Source of the DNA: Galbibacter pacificus
Lineage (GTDB): Bacteria > Bacteroidota > Bacteroidia > Flavobacteriales > Flavobacteriaceae
NCBI RefSeq assembly: GCF_029603155.1
Contig: NZ_JAPMUA010000001.1
Span: forward strand, 744,001-808,000
DNA: 64,000 bases
Direction: 5' to 3'
Of the stretch, positions 25,820 to 34,915 are shown piece after piece. The notes beneath the pieces are model-generated. The model had not been told where the DNA came from. It saw nothing but the letters and a program-made list of their open reading frames with translations, and searched no databases. Position 1 is the first letter of the stretch. The number at the start of each line of letters is the position of its first letter. The position numbers and the translations under genes were made by a program.

Positions 25820-28800
25820 ATGAAAATAAAATTGCCGATTCTCTTGGCGTTGGGCTTTTTTTTGTCGGCCAATGCACAAACAACTCCGGTTCCCGATGTA
25901 AACTTTGAACAATTCCTGATAGATGCGGGTTACGATACCAATGGCCTTAACGGAAATATTTTAAACAGCGATGCGGCTGCCGTGACCGAACTGGATTTCT
26001 CAAGAAATGATATTACCGATTTCTCCGGCTTGGAAGCTTTTGTAAATGTAGTAATGCTTAACCTTAGGGACAATCAATTTGCAACGCTTCCTTTAAATAC
26101 ACTTACCAAACTTAAACGCTTTTATTGCCGGGATAATAAAATTTTAGCATCACTGGATTTTTCCAAAAATGTGGCATTGCAGGTGCTCCATATCGACGAA
26201 GATGTATTTAATAGTACAGATTACGACAGGCCAATAACACAATTGGACCTTTCGGCAAACATAAACCTGGAAGACCTGCAAATATTAAAAGCGCATAATT
26301 TTAACAATATAGTCTTTCCCGTAACCTCTACTCTAAGGTCGATAGAACTCGAAGATTTGATTTTAGAAAACATCGATATTTCTCAATTAAACGGCTTGGA
26401 AGAGTTTGATCTGTCATACAACAAAGGTTCAACCAACTTAACAATGCCCAATGAAAAAGAAGTACTTAAAAGTTTTACCATTCAGGGCATAAATGTAACA
26501 AGTTTTAATGGGCTCCTTGTTGATTATACAGCTTTGGAAGAATTGAATTTGTGGTATACGGGAATACAAAGCCTTGAATTGCCCCATACAGAAACGTTTG
26601 CCAAACTTGTTATCTCAAATCACGATTTAATTGCTCCAATGTCTTTTGATATGGTCCCGAACCTAAAACACTTACAGATTTCTGATGCGCAAACGGCTCC
26701 ATTGATCATAGACATTACAAAAAACCCGAAGTTGCAGCTTTTGTCTTTGCGCAATAACAGAATGACATCGCTTGATGTAACACAAAACACCGAACTTACT
26801 TCCATATACGTTAACCGAAACGATTTATCAACACTAGACTTAACACAAAATACAAAAGTAAATTGGCTGAGCGTAGAAAGTAATAATTTAACCACGTTGG
26901 ACATTAGCAATTGTATAACGCTGGAGAAATTGGAAGCAGGTTGGAACGAATTGGATAATGATATTCTACAGCAGTATTTCGAGATAAGAAAAAATGACGG
27001 CGGATTGGGAAATAACAATTGGGTAGAGGTAAATGGCAACAATCTTTCGGGTAAAGTACCAGACTTTACGGAATTGGTAGTTACAGGGCAAACACAAAGC
27101 TTTTCATTGGATTTTTCGAGCAATGCTTTTGAATTTGGGGATTTTGAAGAGCAACATGCCGACTATCTTCAAATGAGAACAGACGGTTTAATAGCTTCTT
27201 ATTCATACAGATATGCGCCACAGGCAAAGGTCGATACCGAAGAAACCATAACGGCCAATGCCGGGGAAACCATAACATTGACCACCACCGTGAGCGGAAA
27301 GCAAAACCATTACAAATGGTTTAAAGACGGGATGGCCATTCCCAATGCTCCGGATTCTCCAAATTTAGAATTAGAAAATCTAAGTGCTTGCGATGAAGCT
27401 GAATATTATTGTGAGATTACCAGCGATTTGGTCCCTTTTGAAAATGCCGATCCACCCGGTAGGAACAGCAAGAATTTGTTGTTGGAACGTAATATAATTA
27501 CTGTATCGGTAAATGGTGCTGGTCCAATGGTATGTGTAAACTTATCTTCTCCAATAAATGGAGCCACAAATGTACCTATAGATGCTGAAATAAAATGGAC
27601 AGAAACCGAAGGTGCTTGTGGTTATATTCTAAGGGTAGGAAGTACTTCGGGAGGCGTAGATATTGTGAGCGATTTAGATGTGGGGAAGGTTAATCGTTAT
27701 GAATTTGATGATGATTTCCCTTTTGGAGCAGAAGTTTTTGTAAACATTATTCCATATAACAACGATGGGAATCTTAATGGATGTATTGAAGAGTCTTTTA
27801 CGATCATAGATGTTCCCGATTGTACTTCCTTGCTTCAACCGTTGGACAATGCCACGGGCGTATCGGTAAGCACGGGTCTGGAATGGCAGTCGGTCGCCAC
27901 GGCCACGGGCTACCGCCTATCTGTCGGGACTTTTTCAGGTGGAACGGATTTGGTGGCTGATGAAGATGTCGGCAATGTAACTTCGTTTGTTTTTACGGAA
28001 GAGCTTCCCGAGGAAACGACCGTTTACGTAAGCGTTACGCCGTACAACTCGGCGGGCGATGCAGAGGGCTGTTCGGAAAGCGTTTTCACGACCGAAAAAC
28101 TGGTTGAAATCCCTGATTGCACATCATTGCTTCAACCGTTGGACAATGCCACGGGCGTATCGGTAAGCACGGGTCTGGAATGGCAGTCGGTCGCCACGGC
28201 CACGGGCTACCGCCTTTCTGTCGGGACTTTTTCAGGTGGAACGGATTTGGTGGCTAATGAAGATGTTGGCAACACAACTTCGTATGTTTTTACGGAAGAA
28301 CTTCCCGAGGAAACGACCGTTTACATAAGCGTTACGCCGTACAACTCGGCGGGCGATGCAGAGGGCTGTTCGGAAAGCGTTTTCACGACTGAAAAACTGA
28401 TTGAAATCCCCGATTGTACTTCCTTGCTTCAACCGTTGGACAACGCCACGGACGTATCGGTAAGCACGGGTCTGGAATGGCAATCTGTCGCCACGGCCAC
28501 GGGCTACCGCCTTTCTGTCGGGACTTTTTCAGGTGGAACGGATTTGGTGGCTGATGAAGATGTCGGCAATGTGACTTCGTATGTTTTTACTGAAGAGCTT
28601 CCCGAGGAAACGACCGTTTACGTAAGCATTACGCCGTACAACTCGGCCGGCGATACGCAGGGCTGTTCGGAAAGCGTTTTCACGACCGAAAAACTGGTTG
28701 AAATCCCCGATTGTACTTCCTTGCTTCAACCGTTGGACAATGCCACGGACGTATCGATAAACACAAGTTTGGAATGGCAATCGGTCGCCACGGCCACGGG

Positions 28801-29584
28801 CTACCGCCTTTCTGTCGGGACTTTTTCAGGCGGAACGGATTTGGTGGCTGATGAAGATGTCGGCAATGTGACTTCGTATGTTTTTACTGAAGAGCTTCCC
28901 GAGGAAACGACCGTTTACGTAAGCATTACGCCGTACAACTCGGCCGGCGATGCAGAGGGCTGTTCGGAAAGCGTTTTTACGACCGAAAAACTGATTGAAA
29001 TCCCCGATTGTACTTCCTTGCTTCAACCGTTGGACAATGCCACGGACGTATCGGTAAGTACGGGTCTGGAATGGCAATCGGTCGCCACGGCCACGGGTTA
29101 CCGCCTTTCTGTCGGGACGACTTCCGCAGGAAATGACCTGATCGATAATCTGGACGTTGGCAATGTGACTTCGTATGTTTTTACGGAAGAACTTCCGAAA
29201 GACACTCAACTATATGTAAGAGTGGTTCCGTATAATCAATCTGGATCCGCTTCGGGATGCAATGAATATAGTTTTAGTACAATTGCGTCACATTCAATCA
29301 GCAATAAAACCAAATATGGAATTTCACCCAATGGGGACGGGATTAATGATTATTGGGAAATCCCCGGAATAGAAGCATATCCCGATAATACGGTTGCGGT
29401 ATACAACCGATGGGGCGATAAGGTTTTTGAGGTAAACGGTTATGATAACCAAAACCAAGTTTTTAGGGGAACCGCAAACAGGTTGGGAAGTTTGGGAGCC
29501 AATAAACTTCCTGACGGCACTTATTTTTATTCAATTACCACCAATCAATCTAACATGCAAGGATTTATTGTGCTAAAAAATTAA
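25820..29584 (+). CDS. LRR and Fn3-like repeat surface protein with T9SS type B sorting domain
   Basis: A 1254-residue secreted protein. Signal peptide 1-19 (LGFFLSANA); leucine-rich repeats at about 45-400 (LDFSRNDITDFSGLE, LSLRNNRMTSLDVTQN); an Ig-like domain at about 475-565; one diverged Fn3-like domain (about 567-665). Five near-identical 99-residue Fn3-like repeats follow (666-764, 765-863, 864-962, 963-1061, 1062-1160). The C-terminus is a CHU_C-type domain (ISPNGDGINDYWEIPGIEAY, then VYNRWGDKVFE, DGTYFYSI), which directs export by the type IX system, usually to the surface. The PorP/SprF gene starts one base after its stop, as expected for type B cargo. A role in adhesion or gliding is likely but inferred. 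Confidence 0.93.
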   Translation: MKIKLPILLALGFFLSANAQTTPVPDVNFEQFLIDAGYDTNGLNGNILNSDAAAVTELDFSRNDITDFSGLEAFVNVVMLNLRDNQFATLPLNTLTKLKRFYCRDNKILASLDFSKNVALQVLHIDEDVFNSTDYDRPITQLDLSANINLEDLQILKAHNFNNIVFPVTSTLRSIELEDLILENIDISQLNGLEEFDLSYNKGSTNLTMPNEKEVLKSFTIQGINVTSFNGLLVDYTALEELNLWYTGIQSLELPHTETFAKLVISNHDLIAPMSFDMVPNLKHLQISDAQTAPLIIDITKNPKLQLLSLRNNRMTSLDVTQNTELTSIYVNRNDLSTLDLTQNTKVNWLSVESNNLTTLDISNCITLEKLEAGWNELDNDILQQYFEIRKNDGGLGNNNWVEVNGNNLSGKVPDFTELVVTGQTQSFSLDFSSNAFEFGDFEEQHADYLQMRTDGLIASYSYRYAPQAKVDTEETITANAGETITLTTTVSGKQNHYKWFKDGMAIPNAPDSPNLELENLSACDEAEYYCEITSDLVPFENADPPGRNSKNLLLERNIITVSVNGAGPMVCVNLSSPINGATNVPIDAEIKWTETEGACGYILRVGSTSGGVDIVSDLDVGKVNRYEFDDDFPFGAEVFVNIIPYNNDGNLNGCIEESFTIIDVPDCTSLLQPLDNATGVSVSTGLEWQSVATATGYRLSVGTFSGGTDLVADEDVGNVTSFVFTEELPEETTVYVSVTPYNSAGDAEGCSESVFTTEKLVEIPDCTSLLQPLDNATGVSVSTGLEWQSVATATGYRLSVGTFSGGTDLVANEDVGNTTSYVFTEELPEETTVYISVTPYNSAGDAEGCSESVFTTEKLIEIPDCTSLLQPLDNATDVSVSTGLEWQSVATATGYRLSVGTFSGGTDLVADEDVGNVTSYVFTEELPEETTVYVSITPYNSAGDTQGCSESVFTTEKLVEIPDCTSLLQPLDNATDVSINTSLEWQSVATATGYRLSVGTFSGGTDLVADEDVGNVTSYVFTEELPEETTVYVSITPYNSAGDAEGCSESVFTTEKLIEIPDCTSLLQPLDNATDVSVSTGLEWQSVATATGYRLSVGTTSAGNDLIDNLDVGNVTSYVFTEELPKDTQLYVRVVPYNQSGSASGCNEYSFSTIASHSISNKTKYGISPNGDGINDYWEIPGIEAYPDNTVAVYNRWGDKVFEVNGYDNQNQVFRGTANRLGSLGANKLPDGTYFYSITTNQSNMQGFIVLKN
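27815..29299 (+). repeat. Five tandem 297-bp coding repeats
   Basis: Units start at 27815, 28112, 28409, 28706 and 29003, each exactly 297 bases (99 codons) and nearly identical at the DNA level. The last unit diverges in its second half. Each encodes one Fn3-like domain beginning PDCTSLLQPLDNAT. Conservation of synonymous sites implies recent expansion or gene conversion. Long minus-strand frames over this block are by-products. Confidence 0.95.
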
Positions 29585-29585
29585 T

Positions 29586-30503
29586 ATGAAACAGTTAAAA
29601 ATTATAATATTTTCAATTCTTTTTATTGCAATTATGCCCATTACGGCACAGCAAACACCTACATATTCAGACTATATGTATAATGCATTGCTAATTAATC
29701 CGGCACATGCAGGTTTGTATACAGAAACTGAAATCGTTATGACGAACCAAGGGATGGGAAATTCTATTGAGGGAAGTCCGAGAACTTTTACAGGAACGTT
29801 TAATTCGTCTATAAACCGTGGAAAAATGGGATTTGGTGGCGGTATTTTAAACGATGAAATAGGAGTTACACAAGCAACGCAGGTTTTCGCATCGTATGCC
29901 TATAAAATACGCCTGGGACACGATTACGATCAGCCAAGATGGTTTCAGGCAAATCCGCAGGTGATTTCTTTTGGAATAACGGCCGGGTTTTTATCGTACC
30001 GCGAAAATTTATTGGAACTGGGGCTACAGGACGATCCAAATTTTGATGAAAATATCAACGTAAATATTCCAACCATTGGCGTTGGCTTTTTATACAACCG
30101 ACGGGATGTTTACTTTGGTATTTCTGCACCGAATGTACTGGGAAATACATTGGCCTCAGATAAAAGTATTAATCTTCAGAGTCCGTATTATGCTTATTTT
30201 GGATATCGGTTTTACGGAAATATTTTGGAAGATTATATGATAAAACCCAATGCACTCCTTAAATATGAAGAAGGGGTACCCATGCAATTGGATATAAACC
30301 TTTTGGTGAGTTATAGGAACAAAGTTGAAATTGGAGCAGGGTACAGGACCACTTCCATGTTTAATTTTTTGGCAGGATTTTACCTGCTCAATAATTTTAG
30401 GATTATTTATTCCTACAACTATAGAATATCAAATTCGCCCCTTACCAATACACATGGACTGTCTTTAAGTTACCGTTTTGGTAAGGGGTATAATAATAGT
30501 TGA
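29586..30503 (+). CDS. PorP/SprF family type IX secretion membrane protein
   Basis: A 305-residue outer-membrane beta-barrel with signal peptide (IIFSILFIAIMPITAQQ) and the PorP/SprF opening TPTYSDYMYNALLINPAHAG. It contains repeated amphipathic strands such as GGGILNDEIGVTQATQVFASY. PorP/SprF proteins pair one-to-one with type B sorting-domain cargo and help secrete or anchor it; F. johnsoniae SprF serves SprB this way. The start follows the adhesin stop by one base, implying one operon and partnership with that protein. Confidence 0.94.
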   Translation: MKQLKIIIFSILFIAIMPITAQQTPTYSDYMYNALLINPAHAGLYTETEIVMTNQGMGNSIEGSPRTFTGTFNSSINRGKMGFGGGILNDEIGVTQATQVFASYAYKIRLGHDYDQPRWFQANPQVISFGITAGFLSYRENLLELGLQDDPNFDENINVNIPTIGVGFLYNRRDVYFGISAPNVLGNTLASDKSINLQSPYYAYFGYRFYGNILEDYMIKPNALLKYEEGVPMQLDINLLVSYRNKVEIGAGYRTTSMFNFLAGFYLLNNFRIIYSYNYRISNSPLTNTHGLSLSYRFGKGYNNS

Positions 30504-30716
30504 AAGTAGGAATATATTTTTGAGATTTCCAACTTGAGCATTTATTTTATAATAACGAAAAGCAGTTGTCGCAATCGCCCCTTTTTATTGATGGTTCTTG
30601 CATCTTCTATATTGAAAATTTCTTATTAATTTTATACTGAAACAATTCCGGTATAAATCTATACAGGTTTTTGTTTAAACTAAATTGATTATTAACCAAC
30701 TTTAAAATTTAATAAG

Positions 30717-31100
30717 ATGAAAAAAATCATTCTTTTTATTTTGTCCCTTTTGTTTGGGCTTATGTTTATTAATGCGGGCCTAGATAAGTTTTTACATTAC
30801 ATGCCAATGCCCGAAGAGATGCCCGAGAACCTCTTGAAAGATATGCAGGCCATGATGGAAATTTCCTGGCTTTTGCCATTAGTTGCCATAGCGGAGATTG
30901 TGGGCGGAATATTAATTATTATTCCAAGAACAAGAGCTTTGGGCGCATTGATTATCTTCCCGGTAATGGTAGGTATTTTACTGGTAAACACAACAGTTGT
31001 AGTGGATAGCAGTGGTTTAGTTACAACACTTGTATTATTTGCCATTTTACTTTGGATACTTTACGAAAACCGTCATAAATATAAGCCTTTGATGGACTAG
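30717..31100 (+). CDS. DoxX family membrane protein
   Basis: A 127-residue, four-helix membrane protein with the DoxX pattern: FGLMFINAGLDKFLHYMPMP in the first helix, then SWLLPLVAIAEIVGGILIII, ALIIFPVMVGILLVNT and a final helix. The first helix carries the GxxKF-like signature of the family. DoxX-like proteins are linked to quinone or thiosulfate metabolism and stress, but this subfamily has no firm role. It starts a short plus-strand group with the Kazal-type gene and an AraC regulator. Confidence 0.82.
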   Translation: MKKIILFILSLLFGLMFINAGLDKFLHYMPMPEEMPENLLKDMQAMMEISWLLPLVAIAEIVGGILIIIPRTRALGALIIFPVMVGILLVNTTVVVDSSGLVTTLVLFAILLWILYENRHKYKPLMD

Positions 31101-31125
31101 CTGAAAAATAATTAAAGTACGATTT

Positions 31126-31398
31126 ATGAAAAAAAATGGTTCGTATACCAAAAGAAGCATAGGAGTTAAAAGGCTCCTTGCTTTTTTTTGCATTTTTATC
31201 TTTGTCATTCTATTAGCTGCATGCGGAGCCAAAAAAGGTTTTGGTTGTATAGACACTTCTGCAATAACCGATGGACCTTGTACCATGGAATATGCCCCAG
31301 TTTGTGGTTGCGATGGAAAAACCTATAGCAATCCATGCCAGGCCAAAAATAGCGGTGTAACCTCATGGGACCAAGGTGCTTGTGAAATTGGTAAATAG
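31126..31398 (+). CDS. Kazal-type domain lipoprotein
   Basis: A 90-residue protein with a lipobox (VILLAAC, lipidated Cys33) and a single Kazal-like domain. Six Cys at 41, 52, 60, 62, 71 and 86 frame the signature VCGCDGKTYSNPCQAKNSG. Kazal domains inhibit serine proteases; bacterial copies are surface lipoproteins of unproven target. A role in protection from exogenous proteases is plausible. The AraC gene starts two bases after its stop. Confidence 0.88.
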   Translation: MKKNGSYTKRSIGVKRLLAFFCIFIFVILLAACGAKKGFGCIDTSAITDGPCTMEYAPVCGCDGKTYSNPCQAKNSGVTSWDQGACEIGK

Positions 31399-31400
31399 CA

Positions 31401-32198
31401 ATGGTAACAATTGAAACTTTCGGGGAAGATATAGATATTACCACACCCAAACGGATGATGAAGTATGTGTTAATATGGTGTTCTTCTGGAAATGCAATTG
31501 TTGTAGTAGACGATAAGGAATTAAAACTTGAACCACATGCTGTTATAACCATTACTTCTGGGCAGGTACATTATTTTAAGAATGCCCATAATGCCAAAGG
31601 TTATATTTTGGAATTTACCTTGGATTATTTCTGTAAAGATGATAATGATATAGAACTCGTTTTTCAAAATGGACTCTTTTGTCACTTTGCCATGAATGAA
31701 GTAATAACGATAGAAAATTTCAAGTTTTTGGAGGAACAATTACGAAAAATTGAAGACGAGTTAAAACAAAAACCTTATCAATATCTTATTTCTGTTCATT
31801 CTAGAATCGAGTTGGTTTTAATTGAAATAAACCGTTCGAAAATAAAACAAGGGAATGAAATCTGGAAACCCGATGCCTTGTTCCTGAAATTCCTGGAACT
31901 GGTGCGTGCTAATTTTGAGGAGCAATATTCCATAAGCAAATATGCTCAATTGCTGGAAACTACAGAGTCTAAGCTCAATGAGCAGTCAAAATTATTTACC
32001 GGAAAAACTGCACAAAATGTTATTTACGGACTTATAGCTTCCGAGGCAAAACGGCTTCTTACCTACGAAAAGTTAATTGTAAAGGAAGTAGCTTTTAATT
32101 TAGGGTTCTCCGACCCGTTTTATTTTTCAAATTTCTTTAAAAGGTATGTTGGAATGTCACCAAAAGCTTATCAAACCCAATATGCAATTGTAAACTGA
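31401..32198 (+). CDS. AraC family transcriptional regulator
   Basis: A 265-residue regulator with an N-terminal cupin-like sensor (about residues 10-120, ending in YILEFTLDYFCKDD) and a C-terminal AraC double HTH (about 155-262). The HTH carries ISKYAQLLETTESKLNEQSK in the first helix pair and the signature VAFNLGFSDPFYFSNFFKRYVG in the second. It lies two bases after the Kazal lipoprotein gene and is probably co-transcribed with it and DoxX. The ligand is unknown. Confidence 0.9.
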   Translation: MVTIETFGEDIDITTPKRMMKYVLIWCSSGNAIVVVDDKELKLEPHAVITITSGQVHYFKNAHNAKGYILEFTLDYFCKDDNDIELVFQNGLFCHFAMNEVITIENFKFLEEQLRKIEDELKQKPYQYLISVHSRIELVLIEINRSKIKQGNEIWKPDALFLKFLELVRANFEEQYSISKYAQLLETTESKLNEQSKLFTGKTAQNVIYGLIASEAKRLLTYEKLIVKEVAFNLGFSDPFYFSNFFKRYVGMSPKAYQTQYAIVN

Positions 32199-32284
32199 AA
32201 AAGTACATGCTTTTCTGGAAATTGTCTATGTTCTCACGTTCTGTGGCTCCATACATTTGTGATGTAATAAAAAAATAGAAAGTC

Positions 32285-32638
32285 ATGAAAGTTACCGTTA
32301 AAAATTCAATTGTAAAAAGCAGTTCGCTAGCATGGAAACCTTTGGTCGAAAAGGGCATTTTATATCAGGGGGTATATGTAAAATCGTTAAAATATGATGA
32401 AAAAGCCAAACGTTCCCCGTCAATTTTATTAAAGTTCGAGGCAGGGGCTTCTTATCCATACCACAACCATCCGGGTGGCGAAGACATTTTTGTGCTAAAA
32501 GGAAGTTGTAAAGTCAACGATGAACACATGGGGGCGGGCGATTTTTTGCATACGCCAATACATTGCAAGCACGGTGTAAGCTCAGCTAAAGGTTGCGAAT
32601 TGCTCCTTAACATTCCACAAGAAGTAGAAATACTATAA
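32285..32638 (+). CDS. Cupin domain protein (ChrR-like)
   Basis: A 117-residue single-domain cupin with the metal-binding motif set YPYHNHPGGEDIFVLKG (His/His/Glu) and a second motif around GDFLHTPIHCKHGV. This resembles the C-terminal cupin of ChrR-type zinc anti-sigma factors and related dioxygenase-like proteins. No sigma-binding domain is present, so it is more likely a stand-alone metal-binding or sensor protein. It converges with the GlxA-type regulator 25 bases downstream. Confidence 0.82.
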   Translation: MKVTVKNSIVKSSSLAWKPLVEKGILYQGVYVKSLKYDEKAKRSPSILLKFEAGASYPYHNHPGGEDIFVLKGSCKVNDEHMGAGDFLHTPIHCKHGVSSAKGCELLLNIPQEVEIL

Positions 32639-32663
32639 AAGCACTTAAAAAAGTTAACCGCAA

Positions 32664-33644
32664 TTAGTCGGCCATTCCCTCTTTATTGTATTTGTTACGA
32701 TATTCAATGGGGGTCAGGCCGGCTATTTTTTTAAATACGTTCCTAAAAGCCTTGCTGTCAGAATATCCCACATCGTACATAACTTCAGAGATATTTTTTC
32801 TACTCGATTCAAAACTCCGCTTTGCAGCTTCCACCTTTACCCTTTGCAGGTATTCTATTACCGTATTATCGGTTGCCTGTTTAAAGCGCCTTTCAAAGCT
32901 CCTTCGGCTAATGGCCACCATTTTGGCCAAATCGTCAACCGTAATTTTCTCTTGGAAATTTTGTTCTATGTATTCTTGTGCTTTCTTTATTTCTTCGTCA
33001 TTGTGGTCTTTTTGGCCTTTAAACATCATAAAAGCAGCCTGGCTGTTTCTATCGATGTCAATGGCAAAATATTTAGAGGCCAGAATGGCGGTATCCCTAT
33101 CGGTATATTTTTCCAGCAGATAAAGTAACAGGTTAAAATAAGAGTTGGCCCCACCGCTGGAATATATTCCAGATTCTTCGGTAATAATGCTTCCGTCCAT
33201 AATTTCAACTTCGGGAAAACTTTCCTTAAACTCATCATAATAGGCCCAGTGGGTAGAGCATTTTTTTCCGTTGAGCAACCCGGTGGCGGCCAATAAAAAA
33301 GCACCCACACAAAGCGATGCAATTTCGGCACCATTTTTATAGTGGTTTACTATCCATGGAATAGCGGTGTCGTTTTGCGCAATGGCCGTTTTCATGTCTC
33401 CAAATAATGGAGGTATAATAATAAGGTCGGCTTTATTTGCTTCATCAAAAAGCATATCGGGCTGTACGGAAAACATCCCGTTGTTAAATTTCACCTCTTT
33501 AGTGCTCCCCACCAAGCTAACATTAAACAAGGCTTCCTTTCCATTGGCCTGTAAAAACTGATTGGCACCAGAAAAAATATACCGTGGGGAGGCAATGGTT
33601 TCTATGACCGCCGACTCTGGAACGAGGATAAAAACTTTTTTCAT
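32664..33644 (-). CDS. GlxA family regulator (DJ-1/PfpI sensor plus AraC HTH)
   Basis: A 326-residue regulator. Residues 1-190 form a class I glutamine amidotransferase-like DJ-1/PfpI domain with the nucleophile-elbow-like SLCVGAF (Cys112). Residues 215-320 are an AraC-type HTH with VDDLAKMVAISRRSFERRFK and the signature VMYDVGYSDSKAFRNVFKKIAGLTP. The family regulates catabolic genes such as those for carnitine or arginine. It is transcribed divergently from the SRPBCC gene, 117 bp away, which is a candidate target. Confidence 0.92.
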   Translation of the reverse strand: MKKVFILVPESAVIETIASPRYIFSGANQFLQANGKEALFNVSLVGSTKEVKFNNGMFSVQPDMLFDEANKADLIIIPPLFGDMKTAIAQNDTAIPWIVNHYKNGAEIASLCVGAFLLAATGLLNGKKCSTHWAYYDEFKESFPEVEIMDGSIITEESGIYSSGGANSYFNLLLYLLEKYTDRDTAILASKYFAIDIDRNSQAAFMMFKGQKDHNDEEIKKAQEYIEQNFQEKITVDDLAKMVAISRRSFERRFKQATDNTVIEYLQRVKVEAAKRSFESSRKNISEVMYDVGYSDSKAFRNVFKKIAGLTPIEYRNKYNKEGMAD

Positions 33645-33761
33645 AATCCAAAGATAATGAAATGATGTGGCGCAATCAACCCTTATAAATGCCGTAATTA
33701 TGCCCTTGATATGTGCGCAATTATTTAAAAATTTGTATCAGAACCATTAAAAAAGAAAATT

Positions 33762-34178
33762 ATGAAACAGATAACGGTAAAAAGCAAGGTAAATGCCCCG
33801 GTGGGTAAGGTATGGAACTTATGGTCTACCCCAGAACATATTGTAAAATGGAATACCCCTGCGGAAGATTGGCACACGACCCGGGCAGAAAACGACCTTA
33901 GGTCAGGAGGCAAATTTTTGTCAAGGATGGAAGCCAAAGACGGAAGTTTTGGTTTTGATTTTGCCGGAACCTATAATGAGGTAATACCCAATAAGCACAT
34001 AGCCTATACCATAACAGATGGCCGAAAAGTAACGGTAGACTTTCAAGAAGAAAATAATGAAACGTTAATCGAAACCGTATTTGAAGCAGAAAACCAAAAC
34101 AGTTTGGAGCAGCAGCGCGATGGCTGGCAGGCCATAATGGATAATTTTAAAAAGTATGCCGAAAAACATTTAGTTTAA
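33762..34178 (+). CDS. SRPBCC (AHSA1-like) family protein
   Basis: A 138-residue START/Bet v1-fold protein. Seen: the opening ITVKSKVNAPVGKVWNLWSTPEHIVKWN, the central LRSGGKFLSRMEAKDGSFGF and the C-terminal QQRDGWQAIMDNFKKYAEKH, all typical of the AHSA1/DUF3-like small ligand-binding group. The specific ligand is unknown. It is divergent from the GlxA-type regulator and followed by the DUF4287 and VOC genes on the same strand, which resembles a small stress or detoxification group. Confidence 0.88.
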   Translation: MKQITVKSKVNAPVGKVWNLWSTPEHIVKWNTPAEDWHTTRAENDLRSGGKFLSRMEAKDGSFGFDFAGTYNEVIPNKHIAYTITDGRKVTVDFQEENNETLIETVFEAENQNSLEQQRDGWQAIMDNFKKYAEKHLV

Positions 34179-34234
34179 ATCAATATAAACTGAAAGTAAA
34201 TAAGGTAAGTCCAATTAAATAAAAACAGATAGCC

Positions 34235-34453
34235 ATGTCATTTCAATCATATTTAAATAATATTCAAACAAAAACAGGTAAAACACCTTCCGATTTTTGT
34301 GCGTTGGCCCAAGAAAAGGAATTTACCAAAAATGGCATCATCAAAAAAGAAATAAAAGCCACCCAAATTACCAATTGGTTGAAAGAAGATTACCAACTTG
34401 GACACGGGCATGCAATGGCTATTTATGCCTATTTAAAAGGTAAAAGGGAATAA
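34235..34453 (+). CDS. DUF4287 domain-containing protein
   Basis: A 72-residue protein matching the DUF4287 pattern: MSFQSYLNNIQTKTGKTP at the start, then IKATQITNWLKEDYQLGHGH and AMAIYAYLKG at the end. The family is small, soluble and often encoded near DUF5655 or glyoxalase-type genes; function is unproven. It lies between SRPBCC and VOC genes. Confidence 0.85.
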   Translation: MSFQSYLNNIQTKTGKTPSDFCALAQEKEFTKNGIIKKEIKATQITNWLKEDYQLGHGHAMAIYAYLKGKRE

Positions 34454-34498
34454 AAAGTTTGTAAAAAGCAAAAACAAATTTTTCTGAATTCTTTTACT

Positions 34499-34915
34499 AT
34501 GAACCAAATCATTACATACTTTACATTTAACGGAAATTGCAGGGAAGCCATGGAGTTTTATAAAAATTGCCTTGGAGGGGAATTAAATATACAGACCATT
34601 GGCGATTCTCCCGAGGCCTATAAATTCCCCAAAAACATACAAGAGCTTGTATTGCAGGCTTCCCTAAAGTTGGGCGCCATAAAACTAATGGGTACAGATA
34701 TGAACGATGATGAGCTGGTAAAAGGAAACGCTGTTTCCATATTATTAGACTGTTCCAGTGAATCTCAGGCCAATAAATATTATAAAAATTTAAAAAAAGG
34801 CGGTATTTCTTCACATCCAATCAAAAAAACATATTTAGGAGATACTTTTGGCGGGCTCACCGATAAATATGGACATCATTGGCTGCTTTATTGCAGGAAG
34901 GTAAATAACCGGTAA
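34499..34915 (+). CDS. VOC family protein (PhnB-like)
   Basis: A 138-residue vicinal-oxygen-chelate protein of the PhnB/3-demethylubiquinone-like subgroup. The opening ITYFTFNGNCREAMEFYKNC and the tail TYLGDTFGGLTDKYGHHWLL are diagnostic. A functional VOC dimer is expected. PhnB-like proteins in such clusters have no settled substrate and are often annotated as glyoxalase or bleomycin-resistance-type. It ends the plus-strand group that starts at 33762. Confidence 0.88.
   Translation: MNQIITYFTFNGNCREAMEFYKNCLGGELNIQTIGDSPEAYKFPKNIQELVLQASLKLGAIKLMGTDMNDDELVKGNAVSILLDCSSESQANKYYKNLKKGGISSHPIKKTYLGDTFGGLTDKYGHHWLLYCRKVNNR

Noticed and set aside
28232..29209. Several long minus-strand frames repeated every 297 bases
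   Set aside because: They are antisense reflections of the in-frame Fn3 repeats. They lack starts with sensible context, and the plus-strand gene is unequivocal.
27815..29299. Tandem repeats considered as a CRISPR array
   Set aside because: Units are 297 bases without unique spacers and encode protein domains.
32686..33128. Long plus-strand frames over the GlxA-type gene
   Set aside because: They are antisense to a complete DJ-1/AraC regulator and have hydrophobic, low-information composition.
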